Shown here in pieces: positions 1 to 8,327 of a stretch of DNA of 64,000 nt. The stretch spans positions 1-64,000 of the forward strand of contig JAATGQ010000013.1 of the NCBI GenBank assembly GCA_015654595.1. Reading direction: 5' to 3'. The notes beneath the pieces are model-generated. The model worked only from the letters and a program-made list of their open reading frames with translations. It was not told where the DNA came from and did not search any database. Made by a program: the position numbers and the translations under genes. Position 1 is the first letter of the stretch. Every line of letters starts with the position of its first letter. This DNA is from Chitinophagales bacterium. Lineage in GTDB: Bacteria > Bacteroidota > Bacteroidia > Chitinophagales > Chitinophagaceae.

Positions 1-457
1 CGGAAGCGGCGGCCTTGGGCGTTTCGATTGTTATAGAATCTGCCTGCGCGGCCTGGTCTTGCGCTGCTTTTTCGGGAGCTGGCTTGGAGGCGGGACCAGC
101 GGCTGGCGTCTGTGCGATATCGGCAGTGGTCGTCTTTTGCAGGCCATAGCGGGCGATAAGCCCAAGACCGACGAGTATTACTACTGCCGCCGCGATACGC
201 GTCAGTAGGGGCAATGTCTTTCTCTTCTTTTGATCCACCCTTTTGTCTAATCGTTCCCGCAGGTCGGCAAGATCCTGTTCGATGACGGGCTGGCCGGCAG
301 CATGGTTACTAAAGCCATCCATCGCATCGGCGAGGAAAGGGTCTTCCAGCGCTGCCTTTTCCATCCGGTGCATTTCTGCAGCAGACAGTTTGCCGTCGAG
401 GTATTTTTGTATATCCGCGGCGGTATAGGGGGCGATATGGCCTTTTGTTTTGTTCAT
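1..457 (-). CDS. Anti-sigma-like single-pass membrane protein (N-terminal part; runs off the left edge)
   Basis: The gene starts with ATG at 457 and stays open to the window edge, giving about 152 residues. The first ~70 residues are soluble and contain the stretch YTAADIQKYLDGKLSAAEMH, followed by MEKAALEDPFLADAMDGF, a pattern I know from Bacteroidota proteins encoded just behind ECF sigma factors. Next comes a basic patch (KRKTLP) and one membrane segment (about residues 85-105), then an Ala/Pro/Lys-rich linker. It begins 2 bp after the stop of the sigma factor gene, so the two are almost certainly cotranscribed. The inferred role is a membrane-bound partner that holds the sigma factor. In similar loci the missing periplasmic part often carries a carboxypeptidase-regulatory-like or TonB C-terminal domain, but that cannot be seen here. 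Confidence 0.75.
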   Translation of the reverse strand, partial: MNKTKGHIAPYTAADIQKYLDGKLSAAEMHRMEKAALEDPFLADAMDGFSNHAAGQPVIEQDLADLRERLDKRVDQKKRKTLPLLTRIAAAVVILVGLGLIARYGLQKTTTADIAQTPAAGPASKPAPEKAAQDQAAQADSITIETPKAAAS

Positions 458-459
458 TT

Positions 460-1119
460 TTATACAGCCAGGGCAGGGTCTTTGTCGTCCTGGCCGGATG
501 TGTTGATCCCGGATGGCCGGTTAAGTGCTATTGCAGAAGCCTGTTGCGCCTGCTGCTGCATACAGAGCTTCAGATTTCTTCTGCCATTCTGCACATAGCT
601 GCGGACTTTGTTCCATTCGAGTCCGGTGATCGTCTCTATTTCTTTATAGGCTTTATTTTGAAGGTAAAATAATTCAATCACGGTCTTTTGATCGGCGGAT
701 AATTTTTCAATACAACGGGTCAGTTGGCCAATCTGTTCTTCTTTCTCCAGTTTGTCGGTTAGATGCAAATCTTCCGCTGATTGCACAAGTTCGCTGTCAA
801 GGGAAAATACCTTTACCCGCCCCGAGGAACGCAACTTCATGAGACAGTGGTTCTTAGCCAGGGTATAAAGCCAGCCGCGGAAGTAGGTGATCTCGTGTTT
901 GAATACCTTTTGCGTCAGTTCTTCGAAGATCTCCATGACGGCGTCTTTTGCTTTTTCCTGGTCTTCCAGGTATTTGAGGCAAACGCCATACAGGAGGTCC
1001 AGATAGGGTTGATATAGCTGCGCGAGAATGTTCAGGTCAGACGTACGCCTGTAGGCCGCGATCAATTCGAGGTCATCCGGCGTTTCGGACTGCGCCGATA
1101 TGTTTTTTAAGAATGCCAA
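460..1119 (-). CDS. ECF RNA polymerase sigma factor (sigma-70 family)
   Basis: 219 residues, ATG start at 1119. Region 2 lies around residues 25-90 (LAQLYQPYLDLLYGVCLKYL, then AKDAVMEIFEEL and the FRGWLYTLAKNHCLMKLR block). Region 4 lies around 130-190, with the helix-turn-helix LSADQKTVIELFYLQNKAYK and EIETITGLEWNKVRSYVQNG. There is no region 3, as expected for the ECF group. It would direct RNA polymerase to a small set of promoters and is probably controlled by the membrane protein encoded 2 bp downstream. The C-terminal tail after region 4 (Gln/Ala-rich, about 25 residues) is longer than usual. No SusC gene is visible next to this pair, unlike the FecI/FecR locus at 47 kb. Confidence 0.88.
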   Translation of the reverse strand: MAFLKNISAQSETPDDLELIAAYRRTSDLNILAQLYQPYLDLLYGVCLKYLEDQEKAKDAVMEIFEELTQKVFKHEITYFRGWLYTLAKNHCLMKLRSSGRVKVFSLDSELVQSAEDLHLTDKLEKEEQIGQLTRCIEKLSADQKTVIELFYLQNKAYKEIETITGLEWNKVRSYVQNGRRNLKLCMQQQAQQASAIALNRPSGINTSGQDDKDPALAV

Positions 1120-1194
1120 TAAGCGTTTCTGTCTTTAACCGTCAGGCCGGACTAAGATACTGATTTTTATCAATTACCCGAAGTCCTGTACGAA

Positions 1195-2112
1195 TCAGGA
1201 GCGCTGGCTGGTGTGGGTAAAGGCAGGATGGTACTTATGGAGGGTTTCGCGCAGGTATTCCCGGTCGAGGTGGGTATATATCTCGGTGGTGGTGATGCTT
1301 TCGTGGCCAAGCATTTCCTGTACGGCACGAAGGTCGGCTCCTCCTTCTACGAGGTGGGTTGCAAAAGAGTGGCGGAAAGTGTGCGGGGAAATGTTCTTGG
1401 CGATACCTGCCTTTTGGGTCAGGCCTTTCAGCATCAGGAAGATCATGACGCGGGTCAGCTTGCTGCCGCGGCGGTTAAGGAAGAGGATGTCTTCGCTGCC
1501 GCGTTTGATGGGAACATGGACGCGGATCTCATTTTGATAGATCCGGATATATTTGACGGCGGAATCGCCGATGGGGATGAGCCGCTCTTTGTCGCCTTTC
1601 CCGATGACGCGGATGTAGCCGGCGTCGAGGTAGAGGCCCGAGATACGGAGGTTGACGACTTCGCTGACGCGAAGCCCGCAGCTGTACATGGTTTCGAGGA
1701 TGGCTTTGTTGCGGCCGCCTTCGGGTTTGCTAAGATCGATCTGACTGATGATCGCCTCTATTTCTTCAAAGTTCAGCACATCGGGCAGGGCTCGTTTCAG
1801 CTTAGGCGATTCGAGCAGAACGGTTGGATCTTTTTTGACGATCTGTTCTATAAAACAATATTTGAAAAAGGAGCGGACGCCGGACAATATGCGGGCCTGG
1901 GAGGCGGCGTTCAAACCCATTTCGCCGACCCATTGCAGAAAGGCCTGCAACTGTCGCAGCTCGATCGTGTCCGGTGTTTTAAGCTCTCCCGTCGTCTGAA
2001 GGTATTGGGTGAGTTTGTCTATATCACGAAGATAGGCTTCCACAGAGTTGTCGGAAAGGGAGCGCTCCAATTGTAACCAGGCTTTGTATCCTTTTTTGTA
2101 AGAGTCCCACAT
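1195..2112 (-). CDS. xerD: Site-specific tyrosine recombinase XerD-like
   Basis: 305 residues from ATG at 2112 (MWDSYKKGYKAWLQLE). A longer reading from 2187 exists, but this start gives the usual XerD length. The N-terminal SAM-like core-binding domain covers residues 1-90 (LSDNSVEAYLRDIDKLTQYL). The catalytic domain has all expected residues: Arg in SCGLRVSEV, Lys in GKGDKERLIP, the His-x-x-Arg box HTFRHSFATH, the second His in LGHESITTTEIYTH and the Tyr in that same segment. XerC/XerD recombinases resolve chromosome dimers at dif. Tyrosine integrases of mobile elements share the fold, but no element or att site is seen here and neighbours are housekeeping genes, so the chromosomal Xer role is favoured. 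It is divergent from the YkgJ-like gene at 2219. Confidence 0.9.
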   Translation of the reverse strand: MWDSYKKGYKAWLQLERSLSDNSVEAYLRDIDKLTQYLQTTGELKTPDTIELRQLQAFLQWVGEMGLNAASQARILSGVRSFFKYCFIEQIVKKDPTVLLESPKLKRALPDVLNFEEIEAIISQIDLSKPEGGRNKAILETMYSCGLRVSEVVNLRISGLYLDAGYIRVIGKGDKERLIPIGDSAVKYIRIYQNEIRVHVPIKRGSEDILFLNRRGSKLTRVMIFLMLKGLTQKAGIAKNISPHTFRHSFATHLVEGGADLRAVQEMLGHESITTTEIYTHLDREYLRETLHKYHPAFTHTSQRS

Positions 2113-2218
2113 TGGCGTTGGATATACTGGCGGGCAATGTACGATAAAATCCAAAAAATTCTTTGTAACTCCCTTGCTTTGCCACATATTTGCTTATTAA
2201 GCATAAGTAGCAATCAAC

Positions 2219-2719
2219 ATGGCAACAGTCAATTTACGTTCTTTCCGGATGGCCGTTTCGCGTAATAAACGTCGGATGAAGTCTTTTTTAACCCGCCTCG
2301 AGAAGAATACGCCCAGGAACATGAGGCAGCAGCAGGAAGAGGCCAACAAGGAAGCATTGGCGAAGACGGATTGTCTGGATTGTGCCAATTGTTGCAAGAC
2401 CATGTCGCCGACCTTTACAAAGGAAGACGTGAAGCGGATCTCTTCGCACCTGGGCATGACGGAGAAGGCTTTCCGTGAGAAATGGCTGTATAAGGATAAG
2501 ATCGGGGATTGGATGAATGTAAGGCAGCCTTGTCAATTTCTGGATCTGAAGACGAATATGTGTGATATTTATGCTGTCCGTCCGCGGGATTGCGCCGGTT
2601 TCCCGCATCACAACAAGAAGATGGGACCGGATTATATGCATATGTATAAGCAGAATCTGGAGTATTGTCCCGCTACATACCGTTTGGTCGAGCAGATCAT
2701 CGAGAAAGTGTCTTCATAG
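2219..2719 (+). CDS. YkgJ family cysteine-cluster protein
   Basis: 166 residues. The cysteine pattern is typical of the YkgJ/UPF0153 family (predicted zinc- or iron-binding): CLDCANCC around residue 57, then QPCQF, NMCDIY and RPRDCAGFPHH. The N-terminal 45 residues are basic and helical. Family members are thought to bind a metal or Fe-S cluster through these cysteines, but the biochemical role is unknown. The gene is convergent with yraN and their 3' ends overlap by 6 bp (2714-2719), so there is no room for a terminator between them. The sequence CATATTTG about 30 bp upstream differs by one base from the Bacteroidota -7 element. Confidence 0.85.
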   Translation: MATVNLRSFRMAVSRNKRRMKSFLTRLEKNTPRNMRQQQEEANKEALAKTDCLDCANCCKTMSPTFTKEDVKRISSHLGMTEKAFREKWLYKDKIGDWMNVRQPCQFLDLKTNMCDIYAVRPRDCAGFPHHNKKMGPDYMHMYKQNLEYCPATYRLVEQIIEKVSS

Positions 2720-3070
2720 ATAGACGTCTTCAAAGAGTACGTATTCAGGTTCTGCATTTTTTAGCAAAGTTATAGCCAGTACATCATACTGTACGCGCTT
2801 GTTGTCGGGATGGCGGTAAAGCCATTCCGAGGCGCCTTTCAGCAAATGTCTTATTTTGCGTGTGCTGACGCTTTCTTCGGGATGTCCATAGGTCAGCGAG
2901 CTTCTTGTCTTTACTTCGATGAAATGCAAAATACCGTCGCGGGCGGCGATGATATCGATCTCATAGCGGCTGCTGCGCCAGTTGGTTTCCGTTATGGTAT
3001 AGCCTTTTGAGGCAAGCCATTCGACGGCAAGCGCTTCTCCTTTTTTCCCAAGGTCGATATGCGGGGGCAT
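2714..3070 (-). CDS. yraN: YraN/UPF0102 family endonuclease-like protein
   Basis: 118 residues. The family signature is complete: the GKKGEALAVEWLASKGYTI opening, NWRSSRYEIDIIAARDG with the Glu and Asp of the nuclease-like core, and FIEVKTRSS. This is the PD-(D/E)xK-type restriction-endonuclease-like fold related to Holliday-junction resolvases. The cellular role of YraN is not established; nuclease activity is inferred from the fold. It is divergent from manA (start 3121) with about 50 bp between start codons, and overlaps the end of the YkgJ-like gene. Confidence 0.9.
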   Translation of the reverse strand: MPPHIDLGKKGEALAVEWLASKGYTITETNWRSSRYEIDIIAARDGILHFIEVKTRSSLTYGHPEESVSTRKIRHLLKGASEWLYRHPDNKRVQYDVLAITLLKNAEPEYVLFEDVYL

Positions 3071-3120
3071 TCTGCGTTTTTTTTATTTACTTTGTCCTTG
3101 TAAGCTTAATAGCCAATAAC

Positions 3121-4341
3121 ATGAGAAAGGAGAACAAAGTTTTTCAATTACAGGGAAAGGTTCAGCATTATGCCTGGGGTGGCAGCACTTATTTACCAAA
3201 GTTGTTAGCCATTGCCAATCCGGAAAATAAGCCTTTTGCAGAGTATTGGATGGGCGCGCATGACAACGCGCCTTCGGGGATTGTTGCGGAGGAAGGCATT
3301 TTGCCTTTGAACGAGTATATAAAAAAGGCTCCTGCCGACTTGCTGGGGGAATATACCAATGAAAAGTTCGGGCGTCTTCCTTATCTGTTGAAGATACTGG
3401 ATGTAAAAGACATGTTGTCGATCCAGGTACATCCTTCGAAGAAGAATGCCGAAGAAGAATTTGCGGCGGAGAATAAGAAGGGCATTCCATTGAATGCGCC
3501 GGACAGGAATTATAAAGACGATAATCACAAGCCTGAGCTGATGCTTGCGCTGAGCGAGTTTTGGCTATTGCATGGCTTCAAGCCCGTGGATTCGTTAGAA
3601 GCCTTGCTGCGGGCTACGCCTGAACTGGAATTCCTGGCGCCGACCTTGACCCGTGAGTCCTATAAGGGTTTGTACAGGAAGGTGATGGAGATGCCGCAAG
3701 AAGAGGTGAATAAGATCCTGCAGCCTTTGCTGGATCGTATCCTGCCTTTATATAAAGCCAATCGGTTGAACAGGAATGAAGAGCATTTCTGGGCTGCGCG
3801 TGCTGCGATAACGTATAATGAAGGCAGCAAGATCGACCGGGGTATCTTCTCGATCTATTTTTTCAATCTGTTGAACCTGCATCCCGGCGAAGCGATCTTT
3901 CAGGATGCTGGTTTGCCGCATGCTTACCTGGAAGGACAGAATGTGGAGATCATGGCGAATTCCGACAATGTCTTACGCGGGGGGCTGACGCCAAAGCATG
4001 TGGATGTGGCTGAGCTGTTGAAACACGTAAAATTTGAGGCGACGAATCCGAAGATTATTTCCGAAGGTGACGGACCGGGACACATTACAGTGTATAAGAC
4101 GCCGGCGCCTGACTTTGAACTGAGCAAGATCAGTTTGCTACAGGGTGAATCGATCACGGTGAAGGCGCATTCTGCAGAGATCTTTATCGTGATGGAAGGA
4201 AAGGTCGGTGTGATAGAAGAGGGTGGAGAACCTTTTAGCCGTAAGACAGGGGAGGTTTTTCTGGCGTTTTACCAGGCGAAGTTTGAATTAAAGGCGCAGG
4301 AGGATTCGGTAGTCTACCGGGCTTCGGTGCCGTTGGTATAA
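3121..4341 (+). CDS. manA: Type I mannose-6-phosphate isomerase
   Basis: 406 residues, ATG at 3121; an upstream extension in frame has an unrelated hydrophobic composition and was rejected. It interconverts mannose 6-phosphate and fructose 6-phosphate in the cytoplasm, feeding GDP-mannose synthesis or mannose use. Family features seen: KVQHYAWGG near the start, EYWMGAHDNAPS, the metal-binding Gln and His in SIQVHPSKKNAEEEF, Glu in HKPELMLAL, and the His in LPHAYLEGQNVEIMANSDN followed by VLRGGLTPKHVD. A C-terminal cupin-like part includes IFIVMEGKVGVIEEG. TTACTTTG at 3087-3094 is one base off the -7 promoter element. A strong hairpin follows the stop codon immediately. Confidence 0.95.
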   Translation: MRKENKVFQLQGKVQHYAWGGSTYLPKLLAIANPENKPFAEYWMGAHDNAPSGIVAEEGILPLNEYIKKAPADLLGEYTNEKFGRLPYLLKILDVKDMLSIQVHPSKKNAEEEFAAENKKGIPLNAPDRNYKDDNHKPELMLALSEFWLLHGFKPVDSLEALLRATPELEFLAPTLTRESYKGLYRKVMEMPQEEVNKILQPLLDRILPLYKANRLNRNEEHFWAARAAITYNEGSKIDRGIFSIYFFNLLNLHPGEAIFQDAGLPHAYLEGQNVEIMANSDNVLRGGLTPKHVDVAELLKHVKFEATNPKIISEGDGPGHITVYKTPAPDFELSKISLLQGESITVKAHSAEIFIVMEGKVGVIEEGGEPFSRKTGEVFLAFYQAKFELKAQEDSVVYRASVPLV

Positions 4342-4376
4342 ACTTAAAAGCCCGCCATACGGCGGGCTTTTAAGTT
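4341..4376. terminator. Bidirectional intrinsic terminator between manA and rnhA
   Basis: A perfect 16-bp stem (AACTTAAAAGCCCGCC with its complement) closes over a 4-nt ATAC loop. The A-rich and T-rich flanks form part of the stem, so it can end transcription from both sides. It starts at the last base of the manA stop codon and lies 8 bp before the rnhA stop codon. Confidence 0.85.
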
Positions 4377-4384
4377 GGGGCATT

Positions 4385-4858
4385 TTATCTGCCGGATTCA
4401 GCTTCGAAAGCTTTATCTATCCGCAGATGCGCTTTGTCGTCGGCAGCTGAGGTGGCGAGGATATCGCAGCGGTTATTGTAGGGGTTGTCGGCATGGCCCT
4501 TGACCCATACAAAACGCAGGTTTTGTTTTTTGGCAAGCTGGTCGAAGTGAAGCCAGAGGTCTTTGTTTTTTTTACCGCCTTTGAAGTCGGTGGCGATCCA
4601 GTTGCGAAGCCATCCTTGTTCTACTGCTTTTACGACATACTGGCTGTCGGAATAGATAGTGATCTTGAGTCCTTCTTTTTTCAGCGCTTCGAGGCCGGCG
4701 ATAACGGCCATTAATTCCATACGGTTATTGGTAGTATAGCGGAAGCCTCCGGAGAGTTCTTTTTTCTGGTCACCCCAGAACAAGATCGTGCCGTATCCGC
4801 CAGGGCCGGGATTACCGCGGGACGAGCCGTCGGTATACATGATCAATTCGTTGCTCAT
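4385..4858 (-). CDS. rnhA: Ribonuclease HI
   Basis: 157 residues from ATG at 4858 (MSNELIMYTDGS). It degrades the RNA strand of RNA-DNA hybrids. The four carboxylates of the active site are in place: Asp in YTDGSSRGNPGPGG, Glu in NNRMELMAVIAGLEAL, Asp in IYSDSQYVVKAV and Asp in VKGHADNPYNNRCD, which also carries the usual His. Length matches the bacterial enzyme, without the N-terminal hybrid-binding domain. TATATTTG (minus strand, 4870-4863) matches the -7 promoter element only 4 nt upstream of the ATG, which suggests an almost leaderless mRNA. Confidence 0.95.
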   Translation of the reverse strand: MSNELIMYTDGSSRGNPGPGGYGTILFWGDQKKELSGGFRYTTNNRMELMAVIAGLEALKKEGLKITIYSDSQYVVKAVEQGWLRNWIATDFKGGKKNKDLWLHFDQLAKKQNLRFVWVKGHADNPYNNRCDILATSAADDKAHLRIDKAFEAESGR

Positions 4859-4862
4859 GCGG

Positions 4863-4870
4863 CAAATATA
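4863..4870 (-). promoter_or_regulatory. Candidate -7 promoter element for rnhA
   Basis: On the minus strand this reads TATATTTG, an exact match to the Bacteroidota -7 consensus TAnnTTTG. It ends 4 nt before the rnhA ATG, so a start site at or next to the initiation codon is expected. No clear -33 TTG is seen at the usual distance. Confidence 0.35.
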
Positions 4871-4920
4871 GGCCATCAGACGGGTATGACGCCGGCTGTT
4901 TTAGAGGTGGATCGGTCGTA

Positions 4921-6564
4921 TCAAACCTGGATCACGCCGGTCTTAAATTCCGGCAGATGGGGGTTGTGTGCGGCTGCGGCCAGTCCCTGGGCGATGACGA
5001 GCCGGGTGTCTGCGGGATCGATGATCGCGTCGACCCAAAGCCGGGCTGCGGCATAGAAAGGGGAGGTCTGTTTCTCGTAGCGGTTTTTTATTTCGTCGAG
5101 CAGCCGCCTCTCTTCTGCCGGGTCGATCTCTTTTCCCTGGCCTTTGAGTGCGCCCACCTGGATCTGCAACAACGTTTTGGCGGCTTGTTCGCCGCCCATG
5201 ACGGCGATACGCGCTGTCGGCCATGCGTAGATAAAACGAGGATCATAGGCTTTGCCGCACATGGCATAGTTGCCTGCTCCAAAAGAGTTGCCGATGATGA
5301 TCGTGATCTTTGGAACGACGGAGTTGGCGACGGCGTTGACGAGCTTTGCCCCGTCTTTGATGATCCCAGCCTGTTCGCTGCGGGAGCCGACCATAAAGCC
5401 GGTGACGTCTTGCAGGAAAACGAGGGGGATCTTCTTTTGGTTGCAGTTCATAATAAAGCGTGCTGCTTTGTCGGCGCTGTCGTTGTAGATGACGCAGCCC
5501 ATTTGCAGTTCGCCTTTCTTATTTTTGACTGTTTTTCGCTGGTTGGCGACGATGCCGACGGCCCATCCTTCTATCCGCGCATAGCCGCAGAGGATGGTTT
5601 TCCCATAGTCTGCTTTGAAAGGTTCGAATTCGCCGCCATCCACGATCCGTGTGATGATATCCGTCATATCATAGGGCCTGGCCGGGTCGGCGGGCAGGAT
5701 GCCATAGAGTTCTTCTTTTGCCGTTTTTGCAGGGACCGGTGCAATGCGATCGAAGTGCCCGTTGGGGGTTGTAGTATGTCCCAGTTTGCTGATGATCTTT
5801 TTTACCTGGTCGAGGCATTCCTGTTCTGTCGGGAATTTATAATCCGCGATACCCGATATCTCCGTATGCGTAACGGCGCCGCCCAGGGTTTCCGCGTCGA
5901 TATCTTCTCCGATGGCGGCTTTGACGAGGTAGGGGCCTGCCAGGAAGATGGAGCCATTACCTTCCACCATCAGCGTTTCATCGCTCATGATAGGCAGGTA
6001 GGCGCCGCCGGCTACGCAGGGGCCCATTACTGCGGCGATTTGCGTAATACCCATTGCGCTCATACGGGCGTTGTTGCGAAAGATGCGTCCAAAGTGTTCT
6101 TTATCGGGGAAGATCTCGTCCTGCATGGGAAGGAAGACTCCTGCGCTGTCGACAAGATAGATGACAGGCAGATGGTTCTCCATCGCGATCTCCTGAAGCC
6201 GGAGATTTTTTTTCCCGGTGATGGGGAACCAGGCGCCTGCTTTTACCGTCTGATCGTTGGCAACGACGATAACCTGCCGGCCGCGAACATAACCGATCCC
6301 GCCTACGGTCCCGCCGGCGGGGCAGCCGCCCTGTTCTTCGTACATTTCAAATCCCGCAAATGCGCCAAGCTCGATAAAGGGAGCGCCTTCGTCGAGCAGA
6401 TAGTCGATACGTTCTCTTGGGGTAAGTTTGTTTTTTTCGTGTTGTTTCTCGATGGATTTTTTTCCGCCGCCGAGGGCAATCTTTTCCAGTCGGGTACGGA
6501 CCTGGCTGAGGACCTTGCGCATGGCGTCTTCGTTCTTGTTGAATTCCAGCGTCTCTGTATTCAT
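4921..6564 (-). CDS. Acyl-CoA carboxylase carboxyltransferase subunit (methylcrotonyl-/propionyl-CoA carboxylase beta type)
   Basis: 547 residues from ATG at 6564 (MNTETLEFNK). The subunit transfers the carboxyl group from carboxybiotin to an acyl-CoA. Seen: KLTPRERIDYLLDEG at the N-terminus, the first crotonase-fold half with IYLVDSAGVFLPMQDEIFPD, HFGRIFRNNARMSAMGI and MGPCVAGGAYLPIMSDETLM, and the second half with NDSADKAARFIMNCN, VFLQDVTGFMVGSRSEQAG and GNSFGAGNYAMCGKAYDPRF. The FPD-x-HFGRIFxNxARMSAxGI block resembles methylcrotonyl-CoA carboxylase beta (leucine breakdown) more than propionyl-CoA carboxylase, but substrate cannot be settled by eye. The biotin-carrying alpha subunit is not in the window. 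A long open frame on the opposite strand is a by-product of codon use. Confidence 0.9.
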   Translation of the reverse strand: MNTETLEFNKNEDAMRKVLSQVRTRLEKIALGGGKKSIEKQHEKNKLTPRERIDYLLDEGAPFIELGAFAGFEMYEEQGGCPAGGTVGGIGYVRGRQVIVVANDQTVKAGAWFPITGKKNLRLQEIAMENHLPVIYLVDSAGVFLPMQDEIFPDKEHFGRIFRNNARMSAMGITQIAAVMGPCVAGGAYLPIMSDETLMVEGNGSIFLAGPYLVKAAIGEDIDAETLGGAVTHTEISGIADYKFPTEQECLDQVKKIISKLGHTTTPNGHFDRIAPVPAKTAKEELYGILPADPARPYDMTDIITRIVDGGEFEPFKADYGKTILCGYARIEGWAVGIVANQRKTVKNKKGELQMGCVIYNDSADKAARFIMNCNQKKIPLVFLQDVTGFMVGSRSEQAGIIKDGAKLVNAVANSVVPKITIIIGNSFGAGNYAMCGKAYDPRFIYAWPTARIAVMGGEQAAKTLLQIQVGALKGQGKEIDPAEERRLLDEIKNRYEKQTSPFYAAARLWVDAIIDPADTRLVIAQGLAAAAHNPHLPEFKTGVIQV

Positions 6565-6630
6565 AGCAGGCAATTATTATATCTGCAATTTAACATGGAT
6601 GATTTAATATTTGCGTTATTTTTAAACAGT

Positions 6631-7719
6631 ATGTCAAGACGAAGAAAATACCTATGGATTGTGTTGGCGGCAGCGGCGTTGGGGATAAAATTATTCTCTC
6701 TCTTTCCCGGGGCTGTCGAGCGGGTGTATTCCCGCGGCCTGTATCCCTGGATCGGCGCCTTGCAGCGGATGATCTTTGGATGGATCCCATTCAGCGTTGG
6801 GGACATCCTTTACCTGGCGGCGGGCGTGTGGCTGCTGTTTGCGTTTGTGCGGCTTATCCGCCGGCTTGTCCGCAGAGAGGTCAGCTGGATGTGGCTGGGG
6901 CAGAGGCTGCGAAAGGTGCTGGGCGTTGTGGTAATCATCTATATCGTTTTTAATGTGAGCTGGGGGTTAAACTACGATCGGGAGGATGTTGCCGATCAGC
7001 TGCAGCTAAACGTAAAGCCTTATTCGACGGAGGAGCTGGTCAGATTATTGACAAAGATGAGCGACCGGTTGTCTTCACTGGACAGTACCGACAGTGTCAG
7101 CCGGATGGCTTTTTACAGGAATTCTCCATTGTTTGATACCGCTGTTGCGGCCTACCGGTCCTTATCCGGCCAATCGCCGCATTTAAGTTATCCCTTTGCT
7201 TCCGTTAAGGCCTCGCTGTATGGTTATCCGGGTGATTATATCGGCTTTGGAGGATATTATAACCCATTTACCGGGGAAGCGCAGGTGAATACGACGGATC
7301 CCGTGTTTACCCTGCCTTTTACAACCTGTCATGAGATGGGGCATCAGCTGGGTTATGCCAAGGAGAACGAGGCGAATTTGATCGGATATCTGACGATCGC
7401 CCATACCCGGAATGTCAATCCTTCCTTTTTGTATTCAGCTTCTTTTGAAATGTATATGTATGCGGCCAGGGAGTTGTATGCGCGGGATTCGACGCAGTAT
7501 ATTCCATTCAGGCAGCGGCAAAAGCCTGGACTGAAGCGGGATATCCGCGCCAATGAAGCCTTCAGCAGACGATATGCCAATCCTTTTTCACCGTTGATCT
7601 GGAAGGCTTATGGGCATTATCTGAAAGCCAACAGGCAGCCGCAGGGCATCCGCACGTATAATGAAGTATTGGCCTGGCTGATCGCCTATGCCAATAAGAA
7701 TGGATGGGATTCGATATAA
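6631..7719 (+). CDS. DUF3810 family membrane protein with a zinc-metallopeptidase motif
   Basis: 362 residues from ATG at 6631 (MSRRRKYLW). The frame is open far upstream, but that part is the antisense of the carboxylase gene. Three membrane segments occupy about residues 7-27, 48-70 and 90-112. A large soluble part follows, carrying HEMGH (His234 and His238) with downstream glutamates in AKENEANLIGYL, the layout of a gluzincin-type HExxH zinc site. DUF3810 proteins are common in Bacteroidota and uncharacterised; peptidase activity is inferred from the motif only. The gene is divergent from the carboxylase gene with 66 bp between starts. Confidence 0.85.
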   Translation: MSRRRKYLWIVLAAAALGIKLFSLFPGAVERVYSRGLYPWIGALQRMIFGWIPFSVGDILYLAAGVWLLFAFVRLIRRLVRREVSWMWLGQRLRKVLGVVVIIYIVFNVSWGLNYDREDVADQLQLNVKPYSTEELVRLLTKMSDRLSSLDSTDSVSRMAFYRNSPLFDTAVAAYRSLSGQSPHLSYPFASVKASLYGYPGDYIGFGGYYNPFTGEAQVNTTDPVFTLPFTTCHEMGHQLGYAKENEANLIGYLTIAHTRNVNPSFLYSASFEMYMYAARELYARDSTQYIPFRQRQKPGLKRDIRANEAFSRRYANPFSPLIWKAYGHYLKANRQPQGIRTYNEVLAWLIAYANKNGWDSI

Positions 7720-7745
7720 GCCGTTATCGCGCCGAATGGGCCGTC

Positions 7746-8282
7746 TTAGAATTTATTCTTCCACATCATGCTCTCCACCGGTTTGTCGGGCTGGCCATTG
7801 TATTTGGCGTTGGACTTCTGATTATACTTAACCTCGATCGGGCCTTCCACCGGGAAGTAGATCAACTGTCCGACGGGCATTCCTTTGTAGACCTTTACCG
7901 GTTGTTTAACCGATATTTCCAGGGTCCAGTTGCCGCAGAAGCCCACATCACCCTTGCCTGCAGTAGCATGGATGTCGATACCCAGCCGGCCGGTGGAAGA
8001 TTTTCCTTCCAGAAAGGGAACATGTGCATGGGTTTCGGTGTATTCAAGGGTAACGCCGAGGTAGAAGACATGGGGATACAACACGAAACCTTCTTCGGGG
8101 ATCTCGAAATAGTCTATTTCGTTGTGTTTTTTTGCGTCCAGGATATGTGACTGATAAGTAGCCAGCCATTTACCCAGATGGACGTCGTAGGAGTTGCTTC
8201 CCAGGCATGCGCGGTCATAAGGTTCGATCTTGATCGTACCTTTTTCTATTTCTTCCAGGATGCGAGTATCCGATAGGATCAT
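7746..8282 (-). CDS. dcd: dCTP deaminase
   Basis: 178 residues. It converts dCTP to dUTP, the first step of dTTP supply from dCTP; some relatives also hydrolyse the product to dUMP. Family features: MILSDTRILEEIEKG start, SNSYDVHLGKWLATY, the substrate block FLEGKSSTGRLGIDIHATAG (with the catalytic Glu in the segment around HAHVPFLEGKSS), GDVGFCGNWTLEI and GMPVGQLIYFPVEG. It is convergent with the DUF3810 gene (27 bp gap) and divergent from the phosphopantetheinyl transferase gene. Confidence 0.93.
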   Translation of the reverse strand: MILSDTRILEEIEKGTIKIEPYDRACLGSNSYDVHLGKWLATYQSHILDAKKHNEIDYFEIPEEGFVLYPHVFYLGVTLEYTETHAHVPFLEGKSSTGRLGIDIHATAGKGDVGFCGNWTLEISVKQPVKVYKGMPVGQLIYFPVEGPIEVKYNQKSNAKYNGQPDKPVESMMWKNKF

Positions 8283-8294
8283 GTTGAAATTGGT

Positions 8295-8302
8295 TAAGTT
8301 TG
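8295..8302 (+). promoter_or_regulatory. Candidate -7 promoter element for the phosphopantetheinyl transferase gene
   Basis: TAAGTTTG is an exact match to TAnnTTTG and ends 25 nt before the ATG at 8328, in the 45-bp gap between two divergent genes. A TTG at 8284-8286 lies too close to be the usual -33 partner. Confidence 0.4.
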
Positions 8303-8327
8303 CGAATATGATAATATAATCTTAGAA

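Noticed and set aside
1213-2076. A 287-codon plus-strand frame
   Set aside because: Antisense of xerD, whose own catalytic residues are intact. The frame stays open because of the codon bias of xerD.
1195-2112. Mobile-element integrase reading of the tyrosine recombinase
   Set aside because: No flanking att repeats, tRNA, phage genes or composition change; neighbours are housekeeping genes.
4957-6630. A 558-codon open stretch on the plus strand, running on into the DUF3810 frame
   Set aside because: It is the antisense of the carboxyltransferase gene; its translation has no family features and is rich in Cys/Asp/Gly typical of mirror frames. Only the part from 6631 is a real gene.
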